DNA of 64,000 nucleotides from Ensifer adhaerens. Lineage in GTDB: Bacteria > Pseudomonadota > Alphaproteobacteria > Rhizobiales > Rhizobiaceae. A program made the position numbers and the translations under genes. The DNA is taken from NCBI RefSeq assembly GCF_000697965.2, contig NZ_CP015882.1, forward strand, positions 372,001 through 436,000, read 5' to 3'. The first letter of the stretch is position 1. Each line of letters starts with the position of its first letter. The notes under the pieces are model-generated. The model saw only the letters and a program-made list of their open reading frames with translations. It was not told the origin of the DNA and did no database searches. Shown piece by piece: positions 8,662 through 17,760 of the stretch.

Positions 8662-8829
8662 TCAGATTAAATCCAGATAGTGGAGCAACGCGATAACGCC
8701 GACGACGACAACAACGATGTGTGCCATCTGCTTCATTGCCGCGTCGATTGGAAGTTTTTGAACGAACCACAGCATCAGGGTAATGACAAGGCCCGTGACT
8801 AGGATGCTGATTGCGATGAACAACTTCAA
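8662..8829 (-). CDS. Thivi_2564-like small membrane protein
   Basis: The last 55 codons read KLFIAISILVTGLVITLMLW, then FVQKLPIDAAMKQMAH and VVVVVGVIALLHYLDLI. Two membrane helices joined by a short loop with xLPIDxxMKxM fit the tiny Thivi_2564-family membrane proteins. The frame is open much further right to 9147, but that part is compositionally unlike a protein. The start is taken at the TTG at 8829-8827 and is uncertain. Function unknown. Confidence 0.5.
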   Translation of the reverse strand: MKLFIAISILVTGLVITLMLWFVQKLPIDAAMKQMAHIVVVVVGVIALLHYLDLI

Positions 8830-9152
8830 GGAGCGGCTTTTTCGACTGTATGTCAGAGTCAGATATCGCCTGTGGAAACTTGCTAGTTGTTGCGGCAAGT
8901 CAACGCGAGGGACGAAACGCGAACAGGCCGCTGTCGGGATCTTTATGTCCAGGGATCCCTGTAGATCCAATATCTGCGGCGATCTGATTGGATGTAATTC
9001 CGTTGCTACCATATGCATGGCGGCATGCGCCAATGCGACGTGGTACCCGCGCTTATCGTCCGCTTTCATGTTATCATGAAAACCAGATTGCAAGCATCCA
9101 CACAAGCGTCGAGTTCGTCTAGCGACACTGAGAATTACAGGGAGCAACGCCA

Positions 9153-9590
9153 GTGAGATTGCGCGAGATGCTACCCAGCGAATGCAGCATGCTCATCGCC
9201 GAGCAGCGCGTCGCCCGGCTTGGGTGTTGTCGCGACAATCAGCCTTATGTTGTGCCAATTTATTATGTCCGCGCAGAGGGCCAAGTTTTCGGGTTTTCGA
9301 TGCCGGGACGGAAGATTGAATTCATGCGCAGCAATCCGCTCGTTTGCGTTGAGATTGAGCATTGCACTGATCAGCACTGCTGGAAGTGCGTCATCATTGA
9401 GGGCAGGTACCACGAATTCCACAAAGAGACGGACAAGAAACACGCTTGGAACATACTGAAGGTTTACAATGATTGGTGGGATCCAGGTGCCCTCAACTTG
9501 GGCTCGGATGCCAAGCCACCGGGGTACCTTCCTGTTTTTTTCGCAATCAGTATGGACAGTGTGACGGGCCGTGAAGCGACTCTAGTTTAG
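9153..9590 (+). CDS. Pyridoxamine 5'-phosphate oxidase-like flavin-binding protein
   Basis: The 145-residue protein starts at a GTG preceded by GGGAG. It is a single split-barrel domain: LREMLPSECSMLIAEQRVAR, then GCCRDNQPYVVPIYYVRAEG, then a FSMPGRKIEFMRSNP segment and WKCVIIEGRYHEF. These are the hallmark blocks of the PNPOx-like (Pyridox_ox_2 type) family that bind FMN, F420 or haem. Such small members often act in stress responses, but the substrate is unknown. It stands alone. Confidence 0.8.
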   Translation: MRLREMLPSECSMLIAEQRVARLGCCRDNQPYVVPIYYVRAEGQVFGFSMPGRKIEFMRSNPLVCVEIEHCTDQHCWKCVIIEGRYHEFHKETDKKHAWNILKVYNDWWDPGALNLGSDAKPPGYLPVFFAISMDSVTGREATLV

Positions 9591-9711
9591 GTTGACGCAG
9601 GCTATCAGTCAGCGACTGCTGGCCCAGCTTTCGCCTGAGCTGAGTTGAGTTGACAGCGCCGACACGTGCTCCAAACTCTGCTTTCATGGGTTATGGAGAC
9701 TTGTAGCCGCC

Positions 9712-10110
9712 ATGCGAAGTCACGCTTGGCAGTTTGTCAAACGGTTGCTCGGCCGCGAGGCAGGCGAACGCTGGCGCGAGGCTTGGGGACTAACATTTGC
9801 CATTCTTGTGCTGACGCCATTGACCGCGCGGGCCAGCGTCTGGTTTGCGGTCACCTCGGGCGAGTTGATAAATCGGATCGCCTACTTCCACCATCCAGCC
9901 ACACCCACCACGCCCATGGCATTGTTGACTACAGCGGCAACGCTTGCCGCATTCGCGATCATGAGGGACGTGTTTTTCACAGCTGTCCGCCACTTCTTCT
10001 CGACTACGCTTCACGGCAAATGGCGCGCGTGGCTCGATCGACGCTTCAACGAAGCATTGCTCGACAGCAACCATACGCATTTCCCGCTCAGATGCGTCCG
10101 GGTCCGCTAA
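9712..10110 (+). pseudogene. SbmA/BacA-like ABC transporter membrane domain, truncated
   Basis: The 132-residue frame begins with a helical segment (WREAWGLTFAILVLTPLTAR) and ends FRxx-like with HGKWRAWLDRRFNEALLDSN then HTHFPLR. The KWRAWLxxRFNxALLxxNHTHFxL block is typical of ABC_membrane_2 proteins (SbmA/BacA, YddA type), which continue for about 450 more residues with further helices and usually an ATPase. Here the frame ends six residues later and nothing downstream resembles the rest, so this is an N-terminal remnant. Confidence 0.55.
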
Positions 10111-10200
10111 AAAACTCGTACCTCCTCTACGTCCGCGTGTTTTTCCATTGGATCGGGCGTTACCGACATTCCGCCGGCATTCCCGAAACGGGAGACTGTC

Positions 10201-10570
10201 ATGAGAACGTTGTTAATCGCGATCGGGCTGGTGTCTGTTATGGGTGGGACTGGGTTCGCAGCCGAACCGGCCAAGATCGTCGACACCAAGATGGGCAAGG
10301 CGTTGGCTGATGACGGGGATGACCCTCTACACTTTCGACAAGGATGCCAAAGAAAAATCCAACTGCGACAAGGATTGTCTAAAGAAATGGCCGGCATTCC
10401 ACGCCGCCGCGAACGCTAAGGCGGAAGGAAAGTGGTCTCTGGTCAAGGCGGCAGACGGCGGGGAAATGTGGGCGTATGAAGACAAGCCGCTGTACACATA
10501 TGCCGAGGACAAAAAGGCCGGTGACACTAACGGCGATGGCGTTGGAGGTGTTTGGCACCTGGCCAGATAG
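10201..10570 (+). pseudogene. COG4315-type secreted protein, single frameshift
   Basis: Frame 1 from ATG 10201 gives a signal peptide (MRTLLIAIGLVSVMGGTGFA) and AEPAKIVDTKMGKALADDG. Frame 2 then gives MTLYTFDKDAKEKSNCDKDC, LKKWPAFHAAA and a second repeat GEMWAYEDKPLYTYAEDKKA up to 10570. Joined, they make a complete roughly 123-residue COG4315 protein with two YT(F/Y)xxD motifs and a C-x3-C pair. The shift lies at a GGGG run (10315-10318). All downstream codons are intact, so the lesion is very recent, or a sequencing slip. Confidence 0.75.
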
Positions 10571-10732
10571 CGAAATGAACGGGCGGGCTTCCGATCGCCC
10601 GCTTAAGGCACATGCCCCTGGTGTGATAGCAACAAAGCAAAGCAGATATGTTCCGCTCTTGGCGTTGAACATCTGACCCTTTTGAAGCGGAACCTGCGCC
10701 CCCGACACAGCGTTCCAACGGGAGATCTGTGC

Positions 10733-11776
10733 CTACGCGGCCGCTGGGGGGTTCTTTTCGCGAGCGACGTCTCCCCGATGCCTGATGGTCACGGCAGTGC
10801 CGGGATTTGCAACGCTCAACTGGATTTCGCTCTCCAGGGTCCTGGCAAGCGCGTCGACGATGCCGGTACCCAGCCCGGGGACAAGTTTGCCGCTCGGCAT
10901 GCCGATGCCGTCGTCGGTGACACGAAGCGTCCACTCGTTGCCGGTCGAACTATAGTCGATGGCAATTGTGCCGCATTCCTGCCCCGGGAAGGCGTGCTTG
11001 AGCGCGTTGATCACCAATTCGGTCACAATAAGCCCGAGCCTGACAGAAACATCGGCTTCAACAGCGCTCTCATCAACTGTCACCGATATCGAAACCCGGT
11101 CGTCGGCGAGCATCGACGCGCCAAGGCTTTCGCAAAGCTGGGTGAAGTAGGTGCGCAGTTCGACGCTGCCGGCGCCGGACGTACAAAGCTGCCGTTGCAC
11201 GGCCGCAATCGACATGACCCGGTGATGGGCGTTGTGAAGGTGGCCGCGCGCTTCGTCCGACTGAACCCGGCGTGCGCTCTGCATGAGAACGCTGGCAATG
11301 ATCTGAAGGCTATTTGCGACCCGGTGCTGGACCTCCTGCACCAGGATGGCCTTCTCGCGGATAAGGTCATCTTTCAGTTTCGCTTCAGCGCGCGCATCCG
11401 TCACATCAGTGATGGCCAGCAGCAGCCGGATATGCGCCTTGTCGCCATCGTCGAGGATCTGCGCATTGACGATCAACTGTCGTGTGCTCCGGTTGGGGCG
11501 CTGGAAGTCGATTTCGTAGGCCTCGATCCGGGCGCTTCCGGAAGCGGTAGCGTTTAGGAGCGAGGCGAGCTTGGGCATTGCCCATTCGCCATTTCCAAGC
11601 GAACCGAGCGGTCGGCCGGGAACGGTCGCCGGATCGATTTCGAAAGTGCGGCAGAACGATGTGCTCGCTGCAATAACCTTCTGGTCTCTAGACAGGAAAA
11701 GCAGCGGCTCGTTCGATGAAACCACCACGGCAAGGGTACTCGCCGCTTCGAAATGGACTATCGGTTCGTTCGACAT
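10733..11776 (-). CDS. PAS-domain sensor histidine kinase, HisKA_2 family
   Basis: A start at 11776 (MSNEPIVHFEAA) gives 347 residues. A PAS domain spans about residues 20-130 (PLLFLSRDQKVIAASTSFCR). The phospho-acceptor box EVQHRVANSLQIIASVL has His at about residue 151. A HATPase domain follows with the N-box TELVINALKHAF and G-box DDGIGMP. No membrane helices are present, so it senses a cytoplasmic cue. HisKA_2/HWE kinases with this layout act in alphaproteobacterial light, redox or general-stress (PhyR) signalling. No response regulator is adjacent. Confidence 0.88.
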   Translation of the reverse strand: MSNEPIVHFEAASTLAVVVSSNEPLLFLSRDQKVIAASTSFCRTFEIDPATVPGRPLGSLGNGEWAMPKLASLLNATASGSARIEAYEIDFQRPNRSTRQLIVNAQILDDGDKAHIRLLLAITDVTDARAEAKLKDDLIREKAILVQEVQHRVANSLQIIASVLMQSARRVQSDEARGHLHNAHHRVMSIAAVQRQLCTSGAGSVELRTYFTQLCESLGASMLADDRVSISVTVDESAVEADVSVRLGLIVTELVINALKHAFPGQECGTIAIDYSSTGNEWTLRVTDDGIGMPSGKLVPGLGTGIVDALARTLESEIQLSVANPGTAVTIRHRGDVAREKNPPAAA

Positions 11777-12609
11777 GAAATGGCCCTCAGGGGCCGAAAA
11801 CTCGCGGGGCACGAGCCATCACTCGGCAGGAACGCCGCGACACGGGACTTCGTGCTGACGTTCGAGTATAAGGTATCATGTCGGATGCGGGAGACATCAC
11901 ACTTAATTGGCATCGTCGCTGATATCTCGAGCGGAGTGGCGGGCCGCCAGTCCGTTTCCGCTCAAAAGTGAGGGATAGGAGAAGAAAAGCACAATGAGCG
12001 ATCCAAGGCACGGCAAGTGTGCGCCAGGAGCGGCTTTTACTAAAATCGAATTGTCCAACGACGGGTTCGGGGCCGGTAGGGGAAGCCTGCTACAGGGCAA
12101 ATTCGTCGGAAAGCCGCCGTTCGGCAACCCACCCAAAGTCTGTTCTAGCTGCCGGCTTCTTCATCCCTCGACACCGATTGCCTCGACGACTTCACCAGCG
12201 GGATGTCAATTTCCGGGTGCCGGGCGGGTTATTCTGGAACGAGTCAGGGCCCGCGGTCCGGGTTACTTTGGCGGGCGGAAAGCCGTCGGCATCGGCGCGT
12301 ATTGGCCGTAGCGCTGGGAACAGCAGCTCCCTCAACACGGCGCGCAAGGTCCTGCCACTAAAGGCCGCATGGCCGACTTCATGGAAACCTTTCCAATGAC
12401 GGGACGGCGCTTTACGGCTGTGCAGAGTGGCTGAGGCTGACGTCGGGCCCGCACGTTAACGATTGACACTAGCTGTGATGGCAAACACAAACCATATTTC
12501 GCTGGTTCGATCTCCGCCGGCCTTGGCATCGACTTTGCGCCGGAATGTTGATCGGTTGCTGGGGGCGGACCGATGAATTGAGCCTGAGGCGCGCCAGGGC
12601 CTGTCTGTA
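11777..12609. other. Long intergenic stretch left of the organosulfur island
   Basis: About 830 bases with no supported gene. A rightward frame at 11994-12311 starts after a purine-rich GGATAGGAGAAG but its product shows no motif and overlapping frames are equally long. No insertion-sequence end or tRNA was seen that would explain an island boundary. Confidence 0.35.
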
Positions 12610-13908
12610 CTAGTACGGGAATGGCAATGCATAGCGCTCGCGAATGGTTTGTTCCTCGTAACGGTTACGATAAACACCGCGGTCCTGGAGGATCGGGACG
12701 ACCTTCTTCACGAATTCTTCGATGTCATCAGGTGCCCGGGGCGGCTGAAGCGTGTAGCCGTCGACGGTGCCGTCCGCCCAAAGGTCGATAAGCGCATCGG
12801 CGACCTGTTCCGGCGTCCCGAGCAGCAGGCGGTGGTGCCCTTCCGAGCGGCGCACAGCCTGCCTGGCCGTCAACTTCTCATGTGTCAGCAGATCGGAGAG
12901 ACCAAGGCCCATTCCGACCGCCTGAAGACGGTTGGGATCCGGAACGAAACGCTCGGCATCCAGAATGGCATCCGGATCGAAACCGTTGGGATCAATACCG
13001 TTCTCCCTGACGAAGCGTGCGATCAGGCCGTCCTCCGAGCCCGCGCCGCTGAAGAGTTCGTGTTTTCGCAACGCCTCCTCTTTCGTCTCGCCAAGGATCA
13101 CCACCACCCCGGGCACGATCTTAATGCCCTTCGGGTCGCGACCGATGGCTGCAGCGCGATCCCTGACCTTCTTGCCGAAGGCCTGGCCAGCAGGGCGGGA
13201 GAGGATGTTGCAATAAATGATCTCGCCATGGCGGGCGGCGAGCTCGATACCGCCTTCGGATGCGCCTGCCTGCGCGATCACCGGATGGCCTTGAGGGCCA
13301 CGCGGCACGTTCAGCGGTCCCTTCACTGCGAAATGATCGCCTTCGTGGTCGATCGCATGCGCACTCGCCGCATCCCAGAACCGTTCGTCGGGCACATGGC
13401 CGTCGCGGGCGGGATCCCAGCTTGCCCAGAGTTTCTTGGCAACATCGAGAAATTCGGAAGCTTTAGCGTAGCGCTCGGCTCGTGGGGGCAGCGGCGCCGA
13501 GCCGAAGTTGGCAGCCACATTCGGATTGAAGGACGAGACGATGTTGATGATCAGCCGGCCACCGGCCACGATATCCGTCGACTGGGTGCGGCGGGCGAGA
13601 TTATAGGGCGAATTGTATGTGGACGACATGGTTGCGACGAAGCCGATGTCGGGCACCTGTGCCGCAAGCGCCGTACAGAGGATGAGCGGGTCGATGGTAT
13701 GGAATGGTCGGCTGTTCGGGTCGGTCATCAAGGCTGGATGATCGGACAAGAACACGGCGTCGAACAGACCTTTGTGGGCGAGTTCCGTCAGGCGTCTGTA
13801 GTATTGAGGGTCATAGATGTCGTGGCGGCTCCCGCTGCGATATTTCCAGGCGGCCGGCAGATAGCCTGTCGTGTTGATGCCGACATTGAGATTGAGCGTG
13901 CGGGGCAT
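12610..13908 (-). CDS. LLM-class FMN-dependent monooxygenase, NtaA/SnaA/DszA family
   Basis: The 432-residue protein is a full-length bacterial luciferase-like barrel. It opens LNLNVGINTTGYLPAAWKYR, has SRPFHTIDPLILCTALAAQ and the FATMSSTYNSPYNLARR block typical of the NtaA/SnaA/DszA branch, and ends with the GTPEQVADALIDLW segment. These enzymes use FMNH2 from a separate reductase to hydroxylate or cleave heteroatom compounds; DszA cleaves the C-S bond of a sulfone. It is the last gene of the leftward operon 20044->12610, beside two DszB-like proteins, which favours a sulfone or sulfonate substrate. No flavin reductase gene was recognised nearby. Confidence 0.85.
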   Translation of the reverse strand: MPRTLNLNVGINTTGYLPAAWKYRSGSRHDIYDPQYYRRLTELAHKGLFDAVFLSDHPALMTDPNSRPFHTIDPLILCTALAAQVPDIGFVATMSSTYNSPYNLARRTQSTDIVAGGRLIINIVSSFNPNVAANFGSAPLPPRAERYAKASEFLDVAKKLWASWDPARDGHVPDERFWDAASAHAIDHEGDHFAVKGPLNVPRGPQGHPVIAQAGASEGGIELAARHGEIIYCNILSRPAGQAFGKKVRDRAAAIGRDPKGIKIVPGVVVILGETKEEALRKHELFSGAGSEDGLIARFVRENGIDPNGFDPDAILDAERFVPDPNRLQAVGMGLGLSDLLTHEKLTARQAVRRSEGHHRLLLGTPEQVADALIDLWADGTVDGYTLQPPRAPDDIEEFVKKVVPILQDRGVYRNRYEEQTIRERYALPFPY

Positions 13909-13923
13909 GCGAATTGAGGTCCT

Positions 13924-14574
13924 TCAATAGGCCGCGGTGAAGCGGCGGCGGATGAACTGTCCCTTGTCGAGTTCATCGAGAATGGCGACGGCGAAATCGG
14001 CTTCGGAAATCCGGCTTTCGCCCGTATCGTCTCGCAGAAGCGCATCCTCGCCGAGCCTGAAACGGCCGGTTCTTTCGCCGGCCTTGATCGAAAGAGGCGG
14101 GGATACATAGGTCCAGTCGAGATCGTGCTCGCCGCGTTTCAGACTGCGCAGGATCTCTCGGTTTCGCAGCGTGTGAGCCTTGTGGTCCGCCGGGTAGAAA
14201 TCACTGTCGACCACGTCGACGCCGGGGCTTGCCTGGAGGCTTCCGACGCCGCCGACGATGATGATGCGGCGGACGCCGGCGCGCTTGACGCCTTCAAACA
14301 GGGAAGCATGTGCATTCTCGATGAGAACCGCGGCATCTTCCGCCGAATGGCGGCGCAGACCGGGACTATAGGCACTGATGACCGCATCGTGGCCGGCGGA
14401 GATCTTTGCCACTTCCTCCGGATCGGCAATGTCCGCCTTCAGTGCCGTGAGACGCTCGGCAGGTTCCAGGTTTGAAGAGCGCGTCACGGCTGTCACGCGG
14501 TGATTTCGCGAAAGAGCTTCCTTGCGGATGTTGCTGCCGATGTTTCCTGAGGCGCCGAAGACGACAATGGACAT
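13924..14574 (-). CDS. NAD(P)-binding oxidoreductase, NmrA/YwnB-like
   Basis: The 216-residue protein has an N-terminal Rossmann motif (VFGASGNIGSNI), a segment RRIIIVGGVGSL and the LDWTYVSPPLSIKAGERTGR block of the atypical short-chain NAD(P)H-binding family. It lies between the DszA-like monooxygenase (15 bases) and the FAD monooxygenase (19 bases) in one operon. It could reduce a product of the oxygenases or act as a redox partner. Catalytic role unknown. Confidence 0.8.
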   Translation of the reverse strand: MSIVVFGASGNIGSNIRKEALSRNHRVTAVTRSSNLEPAERLTALKADIADPEEVAKISAGHDAVISAYSPGLRRHSAEDAAVLIENAHASLFEGVKRAGVRRIIIVGGVGSLQASPGVDVVDSDFYPADHKAHTLRNREILRSLKRGEHDLDWTYVSPPLSIKAGERTGRFRLGEDALLRDDTGESRISEADFAVAILDELDKGQFIRRRFTAAY

Positions 14575-14593
14575 GATCGATTTTCCTTAAGGG

Positions 14594-15844
14594 CTAAAGG
14601 GCAGGTATCGCCTTGAGCGGTTGATTGGCGCCGACATTGCGCTGCATGGCGGAAAGCGACGACCGTACGGCCTCGTAGCCGTGTTCGCGCATGGCGTTTT
14701 CGTAGTCGTTTAAGGCCGCAAGCAGTGGCTTGCCTTGGCGCCTTGCGGCGACGAGTTCGCGTACGAGCAATCCGGAATCGTAGAGGGCGGTGTTGCCGCC
14801 AAGCGCGCGGAAATAGGTCATCGCGTGGATCGCGTCGCCGAGTAGCGTCACCGGACCGCTTTGCCATACCGCGCCGGGTGTGGAGCTCTTGACCTTGAGG
14901 AAGGCGACCGTCGACGTGTCGCTGTGGCGAATGAGGTCCAGGATGCGCTCATCCCAGTGACGGATACGGTGAAGCAGCGTTTCGATGAGGGCCGCGCCGT
15001 TGAGCCGTTCGAGCAGTTCGTCCGGCCCGAGTTCATCCGTATCATAGGCCGTGTTCCACCAGGTGTAGCTGGTGGAGTTGTTGAAGTGGAAGCCAGGGAT
15101 ATCGGCATGGCCGGGATCTTCCCTGCCTATGAAATCGTGACGCGCATAGGCAGACGGATCCACCCGATGGCTGGTGATCATCAGACCACGACCGTCGCGC
15201 GGGCGGATGTTGGTATTGAACTCGGTCAGCAGCGGTGAAATGCCCTGTCGTTCCGCTTCATCGATCGTGATCTTGCCGGCCAACCGGCGTACCCCAGTGT
15301 CGATGCTCTTGAGGTCAGGCAGGAGTTGGCGACGCACCGCCGATCCCGCCCCGTCGGCCCCGACCAGAAGATTGGCGTGTACGGCCGAGCCGTCGGAAAA
15401 ATGCGCAAGCACGGTTCCGTCGGCAAGCTGCTCATAGCGCTCGAACCGTTTGCCTGTGTGAAAAAGGCCGTCGAGCCCGGACAGGAGGATCTGGCGTAGC
15501 GTGATGCGGCTGACCGATTTCTCGATATGCGTATCTTCGGGTTCGCCTGATCCCTGGCTCGTGTTCTCGAGCCTTTGGAATGTCTCATCGAGAACAAGGT
15601 TTTCCGTCGGCGCAAGCCCGAGCGTATCAAGGAAGGCTTGAAAGAGGTGCGCCGGAAGGTTCGCCTGAAGCGCGTCGATGCCCCGTTGCCGGATCCGCAT
15701 GCGGAAACCCTGCACATAGTCCGACCGGACCTCGTCGCGCTCGAAGACGGCGGTGTCGATGCCATTCTTCTTGAGGCCTTGCGCCAGGGCGAGCCCACCC
15801 GGTCCCCCACCGATGATGGCGACGTCGATGAAGGGTATGGTCAT
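14594..15844 (-). CDS. FAD-dependent aromatic-type monooxygenase
   Basis: The 416-residue protein has the dinucleotide motif IIGGGPGGLALAQGL at residues 9-23, the second FAD contact LVGADGAGSAVRR and the third motif LLGDAIHAMTYFRALGGNTA. These define the PHBH/TetX-like single-component NAD(P)H hydroxylases. It starts four bases inside the stop of the upstream NmrA-like gene (overlap 15841-15844), which indicates translational coupling. In this operon it may hydroxylate an organosulfur or aromatic carrier molecule; the substrate cannot be told from sequence. Confidence 0.85.
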   Translation of the reverse strand: MTIPFIDVAIIGGGPGGLALAQGLKKNGIDTAVFERDEVRSDYVQGFRMRIRQRGIDALQANLPAHLFQAFLDTLGLAPTENLVLDETFQRLENTSQGSGEPEDTHIEKSVSRITLRQILLSGLDGLFHTGKRFERYEQLADGTVLAHFSDGSAVHANLLVGADGAGSAVRRQLLPDLKSIDTGVRRLAGKITIDEAERQGISPLLTEFNTNIRPRDGRGLMITSHRVDPSAYARHDFIGREDPGHADIPGFHFNNSTSYTWWNTAYDTDELGPDELLERLNGAALIETLLHRIRHWDERILDLIRHSDTSTVAFLKVKSSTPGAVWQSGPVTLLGDAIHAMTYFRALGGNTALYDSGLLVRELVAARRQGKPLLAALNDYENAMREHGYEAVRSSLSAMQRNVGANQPLKAIPAL

Positions 15845-16719
15845 GGCTGGTACTCGGGGACCGCGGTTTCGGCGGTCACTTGTTCGAGGATGAAGTCGGC
15901 GACGGTACGGGGCGAACGGCCAAGCAGCGTTGGAACGACGTCGGTCGTCGTCGCGGCGCGACCGGCAGCGATCAATCTTACGAATTGCGCAACGGCGCGG
16001 TGTTCGAAGTCACCCTCTTTTGGAACCGTCCGGGGCGGCTTCTCGAGGGCAGCAACCGGCCGTTTCAATGCAGCCGTCAGCAGAGCGGCGACCTGCCGGA
16101 ACGACACCACGTCCGGGCCGGTGAGGTTGAGCGTGCGCCCCCGAATGCGATCGGCCAGAAGTTGGTGCACGGCGACATCGGCGATGTCGCGCGCGTCGAT
16201 GTAGCCGATGCCGGCGTCGAGGTTGGCTGCGACGACCTGACTGTTCGTGATCGCGTTCCGGATGGTGTTGGCGAGCGAGACCTGCATCCAGGCATTGGGA
16301 CGAAGCGAAACAGCCTCGGTCGGAAGGCCATTCAAGTGCCGTTCCACGGCAGCGTGCGCTTCACCGGAGATAGAATTCCCTGGCGGCTCGATCGTCCAGT
16401 CGGAGCCCGAGATCTTGACGATGCGGGCAACATTTGCGGCGACGGCAGCATCGGCGACGGCGACCTGGTCCGTGACGAGCCTCGTGCTGATGGGGGATAA
16501 CAGAAGAAGGCGTCCGACGCCTCGAACGGCCGTGTCGAGCGCGGCGCGGTCGCCAAAATCACCTGCGGCAATCTGCAGAGTTTCACCGAACAGGGCACGT
16601 GCCGTCTCCGGGCGTCGGGTAAAGACGCGAACCGGTTGTCCGCGTGCGAGAAGTCGTTCGACAACGAGGCGCCCAAGCTTGCCGGTGGCGCCAGTAACGA
16701 GGATCGGCCTCTCACTCAT
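15841..16719 (-). CDS. NmrA-like NAD(P)-binding protein
   Basis: The 292-residue protein opens LVTGATGKLGRLVVERLLAR, the NmrA/TMR Rossmann signature, and contains IGYIDARDIADVAVHQLLAD. It overlaps its upstream neighbour, a DszB-like gene, by four bases at 16716-16719 and its downstream neighbour by four bases at 15841-15844, so the three are coupled. NmrA-like proteins are either redox-sensing regulators or NAD(P)H quinone-type reductases; the YxxxK catalytic pair of classical SDRs is not evident. Confidence 0.8.
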   Translation of the reverse strand: MSERPILVTGATGKLGRLVVERLLARGQPVRVFTRRPETARALFGETLQIAAGDFGDRAALDTAVRGVGRLLLLSPISTRLVTDQVAVADAAVAANVARIVKISGSDWTIEPPGNSISGEAHAAVERHLNGLPTEAVSLRPNAWMQVSLANTIRNAITNSQVVAANLDAGIGYIDARDIADVAVHQLLADRIRGRTLNLTGPDVVSFRQVAALLTAALKRPVAALEKPPRTVPKEGDFEHRAVAQFVRLIAAGRAATTTDVVPTLLGRSPRTVADFILEQVTAETAVPEYQP

Positions 16720-17750
16720 GCGGCGGCCCGCTGCAAGGCGGCCTCTAGCGGTCGGCGATCAATCCAACTGAAGACGTCGAAATCGGCCGGAATGAACTGC
16801 CAATCGAGAAGGAAGCGCTTGAAGTGGTCGAACGCGGCGATCTGGTTTTCGTCCAACGCCAGACCGAGATGACGGTGGACGTCCGCGCCGTTCGCCGCCC
16901 AGACGGCGTCCTCCCCGACGCCGATCTCGTTGGCGATGAACCGAACTGCTGTGTCCGGGTTCGAGGCCGCCCAATCACCAACACTGGCGACGGTCGACAC
17001 AAGATCGACGACGAGGTCGAAATGCTGGTCAAGAAAGCGGGCGTCGACTGTCAGCGGCCTTGGCGTGCCATTGTTGATGCGGATCTTTGGATCCGGATGG
17101 AAACCGAATTCCGCCACCACAACTGCACCAATCTGATTGGCGAGCACGATGCCTTCTGCACCTTTGACGAAGAAAGCGTCGATCTTGCCCGAGGCCAGGG
17201 CCAAGAGTTCCTCGCCATAGGGATATCGGCGCTTCAGGCCCAGGAAGGCGGCGTTGCCCCGTTCGATGAGGTTGCCCTCGTTGGTGTCGAGATAGACGAG
17301 TTCGACATCACCGTGATCAAGGCCGTCGAGCGAAAGCGCCGAGACGATGCCTTTCAAGGCGGTGGCCCGCTGGAAGTCGACGACGTCGGAACTGGGCTTG
17401 CGTGGTACACCGATGCGGCGGCCTTTCAAGTCCTTCGCGACAGCGATCCCGGAACCTGGAAGCGCGATAATCGCCTGGAACTCGTCTGTCGTGGTGATGC
17501 CGACAACGCGTGTGGCGCGGCCGCCGGACCGCGCCCAGATCGGCGGAATGTTGCCGCCCTGTCGGAACGAGTAATCGAGCGCATGGGTAAAATGGCTCTG
17601 GCGGACCGACGGATCCTTGCTGTCGCGGATCGAGCGGACGGCAACGCCGGCGTTCTCAAACTGTCTGTCGATCCAGCCGAGCTGATGGGCGATCGACAAT
17701 GGTGTCGGGGCGGGGCAGCGCGTGTACCAGACGGAAGAGAGGGAAGACAT
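16716..17750 (-). CDS. DszB-like desulfinase homologue (periplasmic-binding-protein fold, no signal peptide)
   Basis: A start at 17750, with AGGAG at 17759-17763, gives 344 residues (MSSLSSVWYTRCPAPTP). The family would be called an aliphatic-sulfonate ABC binding protein, but there is no signal peptide. The catalytic residues of 2'-hydroxybiphenyl-2-sulfinate desulfinase DszB line up: Cys12 in the CPAP motif (DszB Cys27 in CPVP), His53 in SHFTH (His60), Arg63 (Arg70) and Gly66 (Gly73) in FRQGGNIPP. The His-to-Arg spacing of 10 and Arg-to-Gly spacing of 3 are the same. A cytoplasmic C-S lyase acting on a sulfinate is therefore more likely than transport. A binding-protein role without a signal sequence remains the alternative. 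Confidence 0.7.
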   Translation of the reverse strand: MSSLSSVWYTRCPAPTPLSIAHQLGWIDRQFENAGVAVRSIRDSKDPSVRQSHFTHALDYSFRQGGNIPPIWARSGGRATRVVGITTTDEFQAIIALPGSGIAVAKDLKGRRIGVPRKPSSDVVDFQRATALKGIVSALSLDGLDHGDVELVYLDTNEGNLIERGNAAFLGLKRRYPYGEELLALASGKIDAFFVKGAEGIVLANQIGAVVVAEFGFHPDPKIRINNGTPRPLTVDARFLDQHFDLVVDLVSTVASVGDWAASNPDTAVRFIANEIGVGEDAVWAANGADVHRHLGLALDENQIAAFDHFKRFLLDWQFIPADFDVFSWIDRRPLEAALQRAAA

Positions 17751-17760
17751 CAGGGAACTC

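Noticed and set aside
11994..12311. 105-codon frame after a purine-rich GGATAGGAGAAG
   Set aside because: The leader is attractive but the translation has no domain-like pattern and other frames overlap it; not supported enough to call.
12649..13917. 422-codon plus-strand frame
   Set aside because: Antisense of the LLM monooxygenase gene and without motifs.
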